Source: Candidatus Borrarchaeum weybense
GTDB taxonomy: Archaea; Asgardarchaeota; Sifarchaeia; Borrarchaeales; Borrarchaeaceae
Length of the DNA: 64,000 nucleotides
Direction: 5' to 3'
Assembly: GCA_019057385.1 (NCBI GenBank)
Contig: JAHQJS010000006.1
Location: 452,938 to 516,937 of the forward strand
Position 1 is the first letter of the stretch, and every line of letters starts with the position of its first letter. The position numbers and the translations under genes were made by a program. The notes below the pieces were generated by a model. It was given only the letters and a program-made list of their open reading frames with translations. It did not search any database and was not told the DNA's origin. Of the stretch, positions 37,268 through 44,603 are shown piece by piece.

Positions 37268-38407
37268 TTAAATGATATCATTTTGGAGAAGTTGTATTCC
37301 CAAAAGTATTCTGTCTTCTACTTCGGGGAGCACTTTTTCGTCGCCCTGTGCCTTTCTTATTAATTCCCTTGCACCCAGGAACAGGTTGTATGCCATGTGG
37401 AACCCAATCGGAACACCATGAGGGTATAAATCCGCTAAATCTTTCCTCGCGATTAATTTTAGAACCTGATTATAACCTAACAGAAAGGTCAGAATATCCT
37501 TTCTAGTCTCATTTATGGTTCCAAATTGTCTAAACTCCTGTAAACATTGATAGGCAAAAAAAGTTCCAATATCTTCGAAACGATCACTATCTCCGGGGTA
37601 CATGTATTCTGGATCAATGATGTAAACGTTTTGTTTGTACACTGCAGACATGTCTTTAAGAACTGAGTAATCCAGATCGTCATGCTTAATACTCTGGCCG
37701 AAAATTACATTATCCATATGAAAGTCTGCAAAAATAAGGCTACCACCAATTGAATTTCTCATTTTGCTGAGATGGAAGTCGACTGCGAGAGCGATGTCCC
37801 TCTTATGCTGATCAGTGAGCGGCAAATCAAGCAATATTAACCCCATCAAACCCTTGTACTTATCCACATCGATCCGGTCTGTCTGTGATCCATGGATTGC
37901 CGCAAGGAGTTTTCCCACAGTTTTGGCTTTAAAGGTTCTCTCTATCTTCGTTTCTGTATACGTTTGTCCAAAGATACCCTCATAGATAAGTAGACGAGAT
38001 TCTGGATCACTGTGGATTAATTTAGGCGTCTTTAGATAATCAAAATCAGCAGGAAGTTGTTCTAGTCTCTGTGTTAACATCTGAGAGTTCTCTGCTTCTT
38101 GAATGACCTTCTTAGGGCTTGAAGAGATTTTTAGTGCAATCATTGTTGTAAAGCAACCAGCATCCGTACCGAGATTGACTGAAACAAGATGTATTTTTCC
38201 TGTACGACCCATTTTTCTAATGCTCGTTATATCATTGATGGTTATAAAACGGGGGCGTAATTGTGTGACTTTCTCGACTGCTGTTTTCAAATGATCTTCA
38301 AAACAACTGATAATTCTTGTTAGCAGCTCTGTATATCGCATTTTCTCTCTAATTTCGTTTGCCTTGCCATTCCACGCTTCGTCTTGCCTTGTCATCTCCT
38401 TATCCAT
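37268..38407 (-). CDS. Aminoglycoside-phosphotransferase-like kinase family protein
   Basis: 379 residues with the APH/choline-kinase fold in its C-terminal half. The catalytic loop is FADFHMDNVIFG (Asp and Asn as in H-x-D-x4-N) and the Mg-binding Asp is in VYIIDPEYMYPGD. The N-terminal lobe has a helical extension (about 1-70) and a weakly conserved nucleotide lobe. Members phosphorylate small alcohols, sugars or antibiotics. The substrate is not evident and neighbours give no hint. In archaea a housekeeping role is more likely than resistance. Confidence 0.7.
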   Translation of the reverse strand: MDKEMTRQDEAWNGKANEIREKMRYTELLTRIISCFEDHLKTAVEKVTQLRPRFITINDITSIRKMGRTGKIHLVSVNLGTDAGCFTTMIALKISSSPKKVIQEAENSQMLTQRLEQLPADFDYLKTPKLIHSDPESRLLIYEGIFGQTYTETKIERTFKAKTVGKLLAAIHGSQTDRIDVDKYKGLMGLILLDLPLTDQHKRDIALAVDFHLSKMRNSIGGSLIFADFHMDNVIFGQSIKHDDLDYSVLKDMSAVYKQNVYIIDPEYMYPGDSDRFEDIGTFFAYQCLQEFRQFGTINETRKDILTFLLGYNQVLKLIARKDLADLYPHGVPIGFHMAYNLFLGARELIRKAQGDEKVLPEVEDRILLGIQLLQNDII

Positions 38408-38575
38408 ATGAGTCCACCGAGATAGCTATTGGTCTCTTATGAAAACCCACAATCATTTTTAAAAAATCTATCGCTGGGAAGTACTGAAAAAACGTTTTAA
38501 AAAACGATTTATATTGATTGAGAGCACTCTATTAAGTTCAGAAGAAAAGTGCTTTGGATATTAGACAGAACTAAC

Positions 38576-39448
38576 CTAAAAACTTAGATATGTTATATTA
38601 CCTTCTGAATCAATTTGAGCACCTGCATGTCGATCCGCCCAGCAACTGAAGACAATTCCAACAGGTAAACTTGCAGGATGCCTTCCAGCAACTTCGATAT
38701 GGACTGATAAAACAGTTGGACCCTCACCCAGTCCCATAACACCTATTTTCAATTCATTTAGCGCTTTAAGTAGTTCCTTTTCTAATTCTGCGATCTTTAA
38801 GTTTGGATTATGTGAACCAACAGAACGAAGCAAGGCTTTTTTCGCCAAATTCATTGCTATATCTTCTCCTCCTCCTATCCCTATCCCTAAGAAGTAAGGA
38901 GGGCATCCTTTTGCTCCAGCATCAACTACTGAATCAACAATAAATCTTTTTATCCCCTTTAGCCCCTCTCCTGGTTTCAATAATCCAAGTTTTGAGACGT
39001 TTGTACTCCCTCCACCTTTTGGAAATGCAACGAGTTCTAATACATTACTGTTAGGAACAATCTCCCAATAAATCCATGGGATGTAATCTGCTACATTGTT
39101 GCCAGTATTTCCCTTGAAAAGATCAACAGTATTTGGTCTTAAGGGAATATCCCGTGTAGCTTTAATAGTAGCCTTTCTTAGTATGTTTAGTAATTCTGCA
39201 ATAATCGGAAATTGTTCTCCCACCTTAACGAAAAAGGAAACGACTCCTGTGTCTTGGCACATGGGACGTACTGAAGTTTTTGCAGTTATGAAATTATCTA
39301 CAATAGCTTGTAACTGTGTTTTGGCAATTGCAGTTTTGCTCTCCTCTAAAGCTTTAAGTAGTGTGTTCTCAATACTATCTGGAAGTTTAGTAACTGCTGA
39401 TCTCAGGAGTTCTATAGCAACAGTCTCAATGATTTCATCAAGTTCCAT
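38576..39448 (-). CDS. Fumarate hydratase (class I, Fe-S) alpha subunit
   Basis: 290 residues, the two-subunit class I type. The three [4Fe-4S] Cys lie in RPMCQDTGVVSFF, GAKGCPPYFLGIG and IVFSCWADRHAG. GNTGNNVADYIPWIYW and GGGSTNVSKLGLL are also conserved. It catalyses fumarate + H2O to (S)-malate as an oxygen-sensitive enzyme. The beta subunit gene precedes it by 15 bp on the same strand. TtdA/L-tartrate dehydratase is the alternative name for the same family, but the fumarate reductase operon next door favours fumarase. Confidence 0.92.
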   Translation of the reverse strand: MELDEIIETVAIELLRSAVTKLPDSIENTLLKALEESKTAIAKTQLQAIVDNFITAKTSVRPMCQDTGVVSFFVKVGEQFPIIAELLNILRKATIKATRDIPLRPNTVDLFKGNTGNNVADYIPWIYWEIVPNSNVLELVAFPKGGGSTNVSKLGLLKPGEGLKGIKRFIVDSVVDAGAKGCPPYFLGIGIGGGEDIAMNLAKKALLRSVGSHNPNLKIAELEKELLKALNELKIGVMGLGEGPTVLSVHIEVAGRHPASLPVGIVFSCWADRHAGAQIDSEGNITYLSF

Positions 39449-39463
39449 TTTTAAGCCTCCAAG

Positions 39464-40072
39464 TTAAATTATATTTAACTGTTTGTAAACTTCTGTTACG
39501 TTTTCTCTAACATGGCTATTTACTTCCGCAAAGAGATTGTTCCCATGTGAATCTATAGCGACAACTAATGGACCAAAATCTTTTACTTCGTAAACCCAAA
39601 GGCATTCAGGCATGCCTAATTCCTCCAACCAAAACACATCTTTTACGTTTATAATTCGATTTGCTGCAAGAAGTGCTGCACCTCCAGTAAATGCTCCGTA
39701 CACACATGCCTCTTCTTGACAGACTTTTGTTGTTCTCGAACCCATTCCACCTTTTCCAATTATAATTCTGGGATGAAACGCTTTGATGAATTTATCCTCG
39801 AAAATCTCCATACGAGCTGAAGTTGTAGGACCTGCAGCAACAACAGTCCATTCGCCAGTTTCACTTTGTTTCATCACAGGGCCACAGTGGAAAACTCCTA
39901 TGCCTTCAAGATTAACAGGCAGTGTTTTGCCTTCATCATACAATTCTAAAGCTTTCAAATGCGCTTCATCTCTTGCAGTTACAATAGTGCCTGAGACATA
40001 TAGTGAATCTGCAACTTTAAGTCGTCGTACCGCTTCTTCAGTTATTGGCATTGTTAAGTAGAATTCACCCAT
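39464..40072 (-). CDS. Fumarate hydratase (class I, Fe-S) beta subunit
   Basis: 202 residues from ATG 40072 (AAGGTGATCAAT upstream). Typical beta-subunit sequence: LYVSGTIVTARDEAHLK, FHCGPVMK, VVAAGPTTSARM, IIGKGGMGSRTT and GMPECLWVYEVKDFG. It forms the swivelling C-terminal domain of the holoenzyme with the alpha subunit. It is the first gene of the leftward fumarase operon; a single-domain PPC-like gene and the rightward hdr/tfr operon lie on the other side. Confidence 0.92.
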   Translation of the reverse strand: MGEFYLTMPITEEAVRRLKVADSLYVSGTIVTARDEAHLKALELYDEGKTLPVNLEGIGVFHCGPVMKQSETGEWTVVAAGPTTSARMEIFEDKFIKAFHPRIIIGKGGMGSRTTKVCQEEACVYGAFTGGAALLAANRIINVKDVFWLEELGMPECLWVYEVKDFGPLVVAIDSHGNNLFAEVNSHVRENVTEVYKQLNII

Positions 40073-40202
40073 ATTGATCACCTTTTAAGGAAGAATTTAA
40101 TGGTGACTGACATGCAATCAACTTAAATATTTTAATGATAATACAGAAGCCTATCGTTTCTATCTATATCTATCTATGCTTATAATAGAGGAGGTGTTAT
40201 AG

Positions 40203-40502
40203 ATAACTTTAATCGCCTCAGGTACTCTTGGTCACGGAGAGACCAAAGATTTCAGAGTCGAATTACGAAGTGGGATAAAATATTCTATCTATGTTAATCC
40301 AATTGAACCACACACTGATTTTGATCTCTATATCTATGACGAGAATGGCAATTTGATTGAATATGATAGCTCAACTGATAGTGATGCGTACTGCTTCGTT
40401 ATTCCTAAATACACAGGGCCTTTTCGCTTACTGATTAAATCAGAGTCAGGTTTTAGTAAATACTATGTTCGAATAGTACAAGAACGAAAACTAGACTATT
40501 GA
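40203..40502 (+). CDS. Single PPC-like beta-sandwich protein, apparent ATA start
   Basis: A frame with clear coding character runs from ATA 40203 to TGA 40500, 99 residues, with no ATG/GTG/TTG near its beginning. GAGGAGGTG lies 6 bases before the ATA and an in-frame TAG is immediately upstream, so initiation must occur here. The sequence GTLGHGETKDFRVEL ... TDFDLYIYDENGN ... YTGPFRLLIKSESG is the bacterial pre-peptidase C-terminal (PPC) domain pattern. It has no signal peptide and no other domain. Function unknown. Confidence 0.6.
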   Translation: MTLIASGTLGHGETKDFRVELRSGIKYSIYVNPIEPHTDFDLYIYDENGNLIEYDSSTDSDAYCFVIPKYTGPFRLLIKSESGFSKYYVRIVQERKLDY

Positions 40503-40884
40503 AGTTTTAGTAAATATTGTATCTATGTTACCAAAAAAGGCTATGAAATATCTAATAAAATTGAAGTTAATAACAACCAGGAATTTGTGTGATACTGCTA
40601 TGAAGGAATTCAAAGAAAAAACGGTAAATCAATTAATTACTTCTCTTCTTTATTTTTAACATATTTATTACTTCTACTATTCTTTCTTGAATAAAAACGC
40701 GTTGAATTGTGAATTAGGAAAGATAAGGCACTTTAACAAAACCTAGTGTTTATATATGAAACTTTAAAAATCTAGATACTTAAAGCATATTGACAAACGT
40801 AAAATTTAAATAATTTGTAACAACGGACAAGTAGCATCGTGTTTCCGTATATTAAACTTGTAGAACTCCCTATGGTGATTTGAA
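40503..40884. other. Intergenic region before the tfr-hdr operon
   Basis: About 382 AT-rich bases. A 44-codon frame starting at ATG 40525 has no ribosome binding site and I do not call it. TATA-like sequences near 40750 (gtttatatatg) and 40805 (atttaaataa) could drive the downstream hdrC-hdrB-tfrB-tfrA-hdrA operon. Confidence 0.4.
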
Positions 40885-41295
40885 ATGTCTAAAACGATCA
40901 GATTAGATTCACCGGAAGCAACGAAATTTGCTGCAAAGATCCAAGAGAGAAGTGGCGAGCCAATCGATATGTGCTTCCAATGTGGAGAATGTTCTTCTGC
41001 GTGCCCTGTATCCTCAGATATGGATCTAATGCCTTCTACATTGGTTCGATTTGCTCAACTGGGACTGAAAGATGAATTAATCAATTCAAAGACCATCTGG
41101 GTGTGCGCGTCTTGTTTTAATTGTGTAGCTAGGTGTCCAAAAGGCATTGATATAGCGAAAGTAGCTGAAGCCATTCGACAAGAACTACTAAGAGCTCAAT
41201 TAGACTATGTTGAGGTTAGAGACCTTTCAATGAAAGAAAGGCAAGAAATTCCACAAATTGCCATTATTTCGAACCTGCGCAAATTTAGTAGATAA
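40885..41295 (+). CDS. hdrC: Heterodisulfide reductase subunit C-like protein
   Basis: 136 residues. Two [4Fe-4S] motifs: CFQCGECSSACP near residue 32 and CASCFNCVARCPKG near 73. First gene of a five-gene operon with hdrB, tfrB, tfrA and a second hdrA; it passes electrons between HdrA and HdrB or the fumarate reductase subunits. GGTGAT precedes ATG 40885. Confidence 0.92.
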   Translation: MSKTIRLDSPEATKFAAKIQERSGEPIDMCFQCGECSSACPVSSDMDLMPSTLVRFAQLGLKDELINSKTIWVCASCFNCVARCPKGIDIAKVAEAIRQELLRAQLDYVEVRDLSMKERQEIPQIAIISNLRKFSR

Positions 41296-41308
41296 GCTGG
41301 TGTAAGTT

Positions 41309-42214
41309 ATGAAAATTCCATATTTTCCTGGGTGCTCCCTCAAAACTATAGGAGAAGGATTCGAAAAATCGGCTATAGCGTCAGCTGCGGTTTTAGACAT
41401 TGAACTAGAAGAACTTCCCCGGTGGGTCTGTTGTGGTACGGTTAGTTCTCTTACTACTGATGATTTGATGCACCATCTTGCTCCAGTACGTAATCTTATT
41501 CGTGTTGAAGACATAAATGAAACCCGGTTAGTTACTTTATGTTCAGTGTGCTATAGCACGCTTAAGCGGTCCAATGCGCTCGTGAAGAACGATCCTGAAA
41601 AACTAAAAACTATAAATCAATTCATGTACAGAGAAAATGACTATCAAGGCAACGTGAAAGTATTACATTTCCTTGAACTATTGAGGGAGATGGGCTTTGA
41701 TAAAATAAAAGAGAAGGTAATAAAGCCTCTCAAGGGATTAACGCTTTCACCGTATTATGGTTGCTTGCTAGTAAGACCGAAAGAATTCGGCATTGATGAT
41801 CCAGAAAATCCTACAATATTACAAAACTTGGTTAAGGCTTTAGGAGCAGACGTAATTGATAATCCATATCAGCTCAAATGTTGTGGGAGTTACCATACTG
41901 TCGACAAGCCAAATCTAGTCGCCGATTTGGCCTACAAAATATTGACCTATGCGAGGAATTCAGGGGCGGATGCCTTAGTTTTAAGTTGTCCTCTTTGTGC
42001 ATTCAATCTGGATAATAGACAACGAGAGATAAAACGTCAATATCCTGACTTTATTGAGATTCCGATATTTTATTTTACTCAGTTAATGGCTCTAGCGTTT
42101 GGTCTAGACGAAGATCTTGGTCTGGAACTAAATTATATTGATCCTATGCCCTTACTTAAAGAGAAATTACTAATCGACCCTACATCTTTGATTAAAGAAC
42201 TAAAAATTGAATGA
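41309..42214 (+). CDS. hdrB: Heterodisulfide reductase subunit B-like (CCG domains)
   Basis: 301 residues. CCG-domain cysteines: PGCS, WVCCGTVSS and LCSVCY in the first domain; YYGCLL, LKCCGSYH and SCPLCAFN in the second. The second gene of the operon, 13 bp after hdrC, with its 3' end overlapping the first ATG of the next gene's frame by 4 bases. It would hold the disulfide-cleaving non-cubane clusters. In methanogens TfrB contains such CCG domains fused to the Fe-S protein; here they are on a separate polypeptide. Confidence 0.92.
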   Translation: MKIPYFPGCSLKTIGEGFEKSAIASAAVLDIELEELPRWVCCGTVSSLTTDDLMHHLAPVRNLIRVEDINETRLVTLCSVCYSTLKRSNALVKNDPEKLKTINQFMYRENDYQGNVKVLHFLELLREMGFDKIKEKVIKPLKGLTLSPYYGCLLVRPKEFGIDDPENPTILQNLVKALGADVIDNPYQLKCCGSYHTVDKPNLVADLAYKILTYARNSGADALVLSCPLCAFNLDNRQREIKRQYPDFIEIPIFYFTQLMALAFGLDEDLGLELNYIDPMPLLKEKLLIDPTSLIKELKIE

Positions 42215-42225
42215 GAGGGGTTAAT

Positions 42226-42930
42226 TTGGAAGAAAAAACAGAAACGGAGAAAATGGTAAGAGTATATATCATGGGACGCGAGTTTGAAGTCCCTGCCACT
42301 CTAAATATTGTAAAAGCATTCGAATATGCTGGTTATAGGTTTATTCGAGGAATCGGCTGTAGGGGCGGATACTGCGGAGCATGCGCCACAGTTTACCGAT
42401 TTAAAGATGACTACAGGCTTAATTTCACATTAGCTTGCCAAAAGGCAGTGGAAGACGGCATGTACTTGACTATTTTGCCATTTGTGCCTGCTGAGAAGGC
42501 AAAATATGACCTGGACAAACTAAAACCAAGAGGAACCGTATTGCTTGAACTTTATCCAGAAATTGCTCGATGTGTGGCGTGTAATACGTGTACTAAGGCA
42601 TGCCCACAGGAGTTAGAGGTTATGGATTACGTTCAAGCAGCAATTCGTGGTGACATAGAAGAAGTTGCTAATTTGAGTTTTGACTGTATTCAGTGTGGTT
42701 TGTGTGCCATGAGATGCCCCGCAGAGATCGTGCCTTATAATGTTGGGCAACTTGCACGGCGATTATATGGAAAATATATCGCCCCACAAGCAAAACTTAC
42801 GCATGAAAGAGTGGAAGAAATCCATGCGTGCGTGTTTGACGAAGAACTTGACAATTATATCGAGTTAGCAAAAGAGGATATTGAACAACTAAAGAAAATC
42901 TATGTGGAGCGAGAAATTAAGGTGGGTTAA
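42226..42930 (+). CDS. Fumarate reductase iron-sulfur subunit (TfrB/FrdB-like)
   Basis: 234 residues from TTG 42226 (GAGAGGGG 6 bases upstream); ATG 42211 gives 239. The N-terminal [2Fe-2S] plant-type ferredoxin site is GCRGGYCGACATVY. Two [4Fe-4S] sites follow: CVACNTCTKACP and CIQCGLCAMRCP. It links the HdrC/HdrB pair upstream to the flavoprotein downstream. No CCG domains follow, unlike methanogen TfrB. No cytochrome b subunit is encoded, so the complex is probably soluble. Confidence 0.88.
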   Translation: MEEKTETEKMVRVYIMGREFEVPATLNIVKAFEYAGYRFIRGIGCRGGYCGACATVYRFKDDYRLNFTLACQKAVEDGMYLTILPFVPAEKAKYDLDKLKPRGTVLLELYPEIARCVACNTCTKACPQELEVMDYVQAAIRGDIEEVANLSFDCIQCGLCAMRCPAEIVPYNVGQLARRLYGKYIAPQAKLTHERVEEIHACVFDEELDNYIELAKEDIEQLKKIYVEREIKVG

Positions 42931-42934
42931 TTAT

Positions 42935-44575
42935 ATGGAACGTGGTTATCCCAATTACATGTTGGAGTCTATTGAGCTTGTAAAACGAACGCGAGAGAAA
43001 CGATTAAAAGAAATTCCTCCACTTATGTCACTTGAGGAAAGAGAGCAAATCTTAAGGAAATACCATCCCGATTATCGAGAGGATAGCAAACGTGCAGTAA
43101 AAGTTGGTGTAAACGCTAGAGAACTCATGCCAAATGAAGTTGCAGATTTAATCGAATCTTATCCTCTTATCCAACCAGAACAAATCGATTTGTCGACTAT
43201 TGATTATGATGCAGATATTTTAATCATTGGTGCTGGTGGAGCTGGATTAACAGCCGCTTTATGGGCGATTTATTCTGGTGCTGATGTCGATAGAATCTTG
43301 ATCGTCACAAAGCTGCGCTTGGGTGATTCGAACTCCAAGATGAGTCAGGGCGGTATTCAGGCTGCTGATTGTGAGGATGATAGTCCATCTCTTCATTATC
43401 TTGATGTATTGGGAGGTGGACATTTCACAAACGATCCTGAATTAGTTAAGTGGCTGGTGCGCGAAGCTCCTATGATTATCAAATGGCACGAAGAGTTAGG
43501 CGTCATGTATGACAAAGATGAGGAAGGGTGCATGGTTGTCGCCCCAGGTGGGGGGACTTGTAGAAAGAGAATGCATTCTGCAAAAGATTACACTGGCATG
43601 GAGATTGTGCGCGTCCTGATGGACGAGGTTCGCAATTTGGAGATACCTGTGCTGGAATTCAACAGCGCTATTGAGTTGCTTATGGATGATGCAGGTAAAG
43701 TTGCAGGTGCAGTTCTTTGGGATATGGAAAAGGAAGATTATAGCATTGCACGAGCAAAAGCAACATTAATGGCGACTGGAGGGTTTGGGCGACTTCATGT
43801 GCAGGGATTTGCGACCACAAATCATTATGGCGCAACAGCTGACGGTTTAGTCATGGCTAATCGAGTTGGAGCGAGAATTATTGATATGGATAGTGTCCAA
43901 TATCATCCCACTGGAAGTTCTTATCCCGAACAAATTCTCGGCTTGCTGTGTACTGAAAAACTACGAGGGCGAGGAGCGCAACCAGTAAATAAATATGGTG
44001 AAGAGTTTGTATATCCCTTAGAACCTAGAGACGTCGAAGCAGCATCTTTAATTAGAGAATGTGCTAGAGGAAATGGGCTTGTAACGCCGACTGGAATGCC
44101 TGGGGTATGGTTGGACACTCCGTTGATCGATATTCTTCATGGCGAAGGCACCATCGAAAAGGAATTTTCGGCGATGTTTCTAAAGTACAAACGGTTTGAC
44201 ATTGATATGACACAGGATCCTATCCTTGTATATCCGACGCTCCACTTTCAGAATGGCGGAATCGTAATTAACGAACATGCTGGAGTTGTAGGTGTTCCAG
44301 GACTCTTTGCTGCTGGTGAAACCACTGGCGGTGTTCACGGTAAGAATCGACTGATGGGTAACTCTATTTTAGATTATTGTGTGTATGGCAGACGCATGGG
44401 TATTTACTCAGCAGACTATGTCCAAAATGCCAATGTAGGCAAATTAAGCCTAGATCATGTAACTAAATATGTGAACTTATTAGAGGACGCGGGTATCCCT
44501 AATAGAAAAGCACCTATTCTACTTCCTGAATATAGAGGCGAAAGGACTCTATCCCATACTTTGGATTTGCTTTAA
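42935..44575 (+). CDS. Fumarate reductase/succinate dehydrogenase flavoprotein (TfrA-like)
   Basis: 546 residues from ATG 42935 (AAGGTGGG upstream; the longer frame at 42902 lies inside tfrB). FAD-binding ILIIGAGGAGLTAALWA; a covalent-flavin/active-site region KMSQGGIQAA; substrate residues in QYHPTG, FQNGGIVINEHAGV and AAGETTGGVHGKNRLMGNS. It reduces fumarate to succinate or the reverse. In this operon (hdrC-hdrB-tfrB-tfrA-hdrA) it most likely couples to thiols and, through HdrA, to ferredoxin. An extra 60-residue N-terminal helical region precedes the FAD domain. Confidence 0.9.
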   Translation: MERGYPNYMLESIELVKRTREKRLKEIPPLMSLEEREQILRKYHPDYREDSKRAVKVGVNARELMPNEVADLIESYPLIQPEQIDLSTIDYDADILIIGAGGAGLTAALWAIYSGADVDRILIVTKLRLGDSNSKMSQGGIQAADCEDDSPSLHYLDVLGGGHFTNDPELVKWLVREAPMIIKWHEELGVMYDKDEEGCMVVAPGGGTCRKRMHSAKDYTGMEIVRVLMDEVRNLEIPVLEFNSAIELLMDDAGKVAGAVLWDMEKEDYSIARAKATLMATGGFGRLHVQGFATTNHYGATADGLVMANRVGARIIDMDSVQYHPTGSSYPEQILGLLCTEKLRGRGAQPVNKYGEEFVYPLEPRDVEAASLIRECARGNGLVTPTGMPGVWLDTPLIDILHGEGTIEKEFSAMFLKYKRFDIDMTQDPILVYPTLHFQNGGIVINEHAGVVGVPGLFAAGETTGGVHGKNRLMGNSILDYCVYGRRMGIYSADYVQNANVGKLSLDHVTKYVNLLEDAGIPNRKAPILLPEYRGERTLSHTLDLL

Positions 44576-44603
44576 TGATAATTAAAGAGAGAGGCTAAAA
44601 CAA

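Noticed and set aside
40155..40180. Short TATC-type repeats before the PPC-like gene (tatctatatctatctat)
   Set aside because: Only a few units, likely a simple promoter-region run; no array or coding meaning.
40525..40659. A 44-codon frame downstream of the PPC-like gene
   Set aside because: No ribosome binding site and low-complexity Lys/Leu content.
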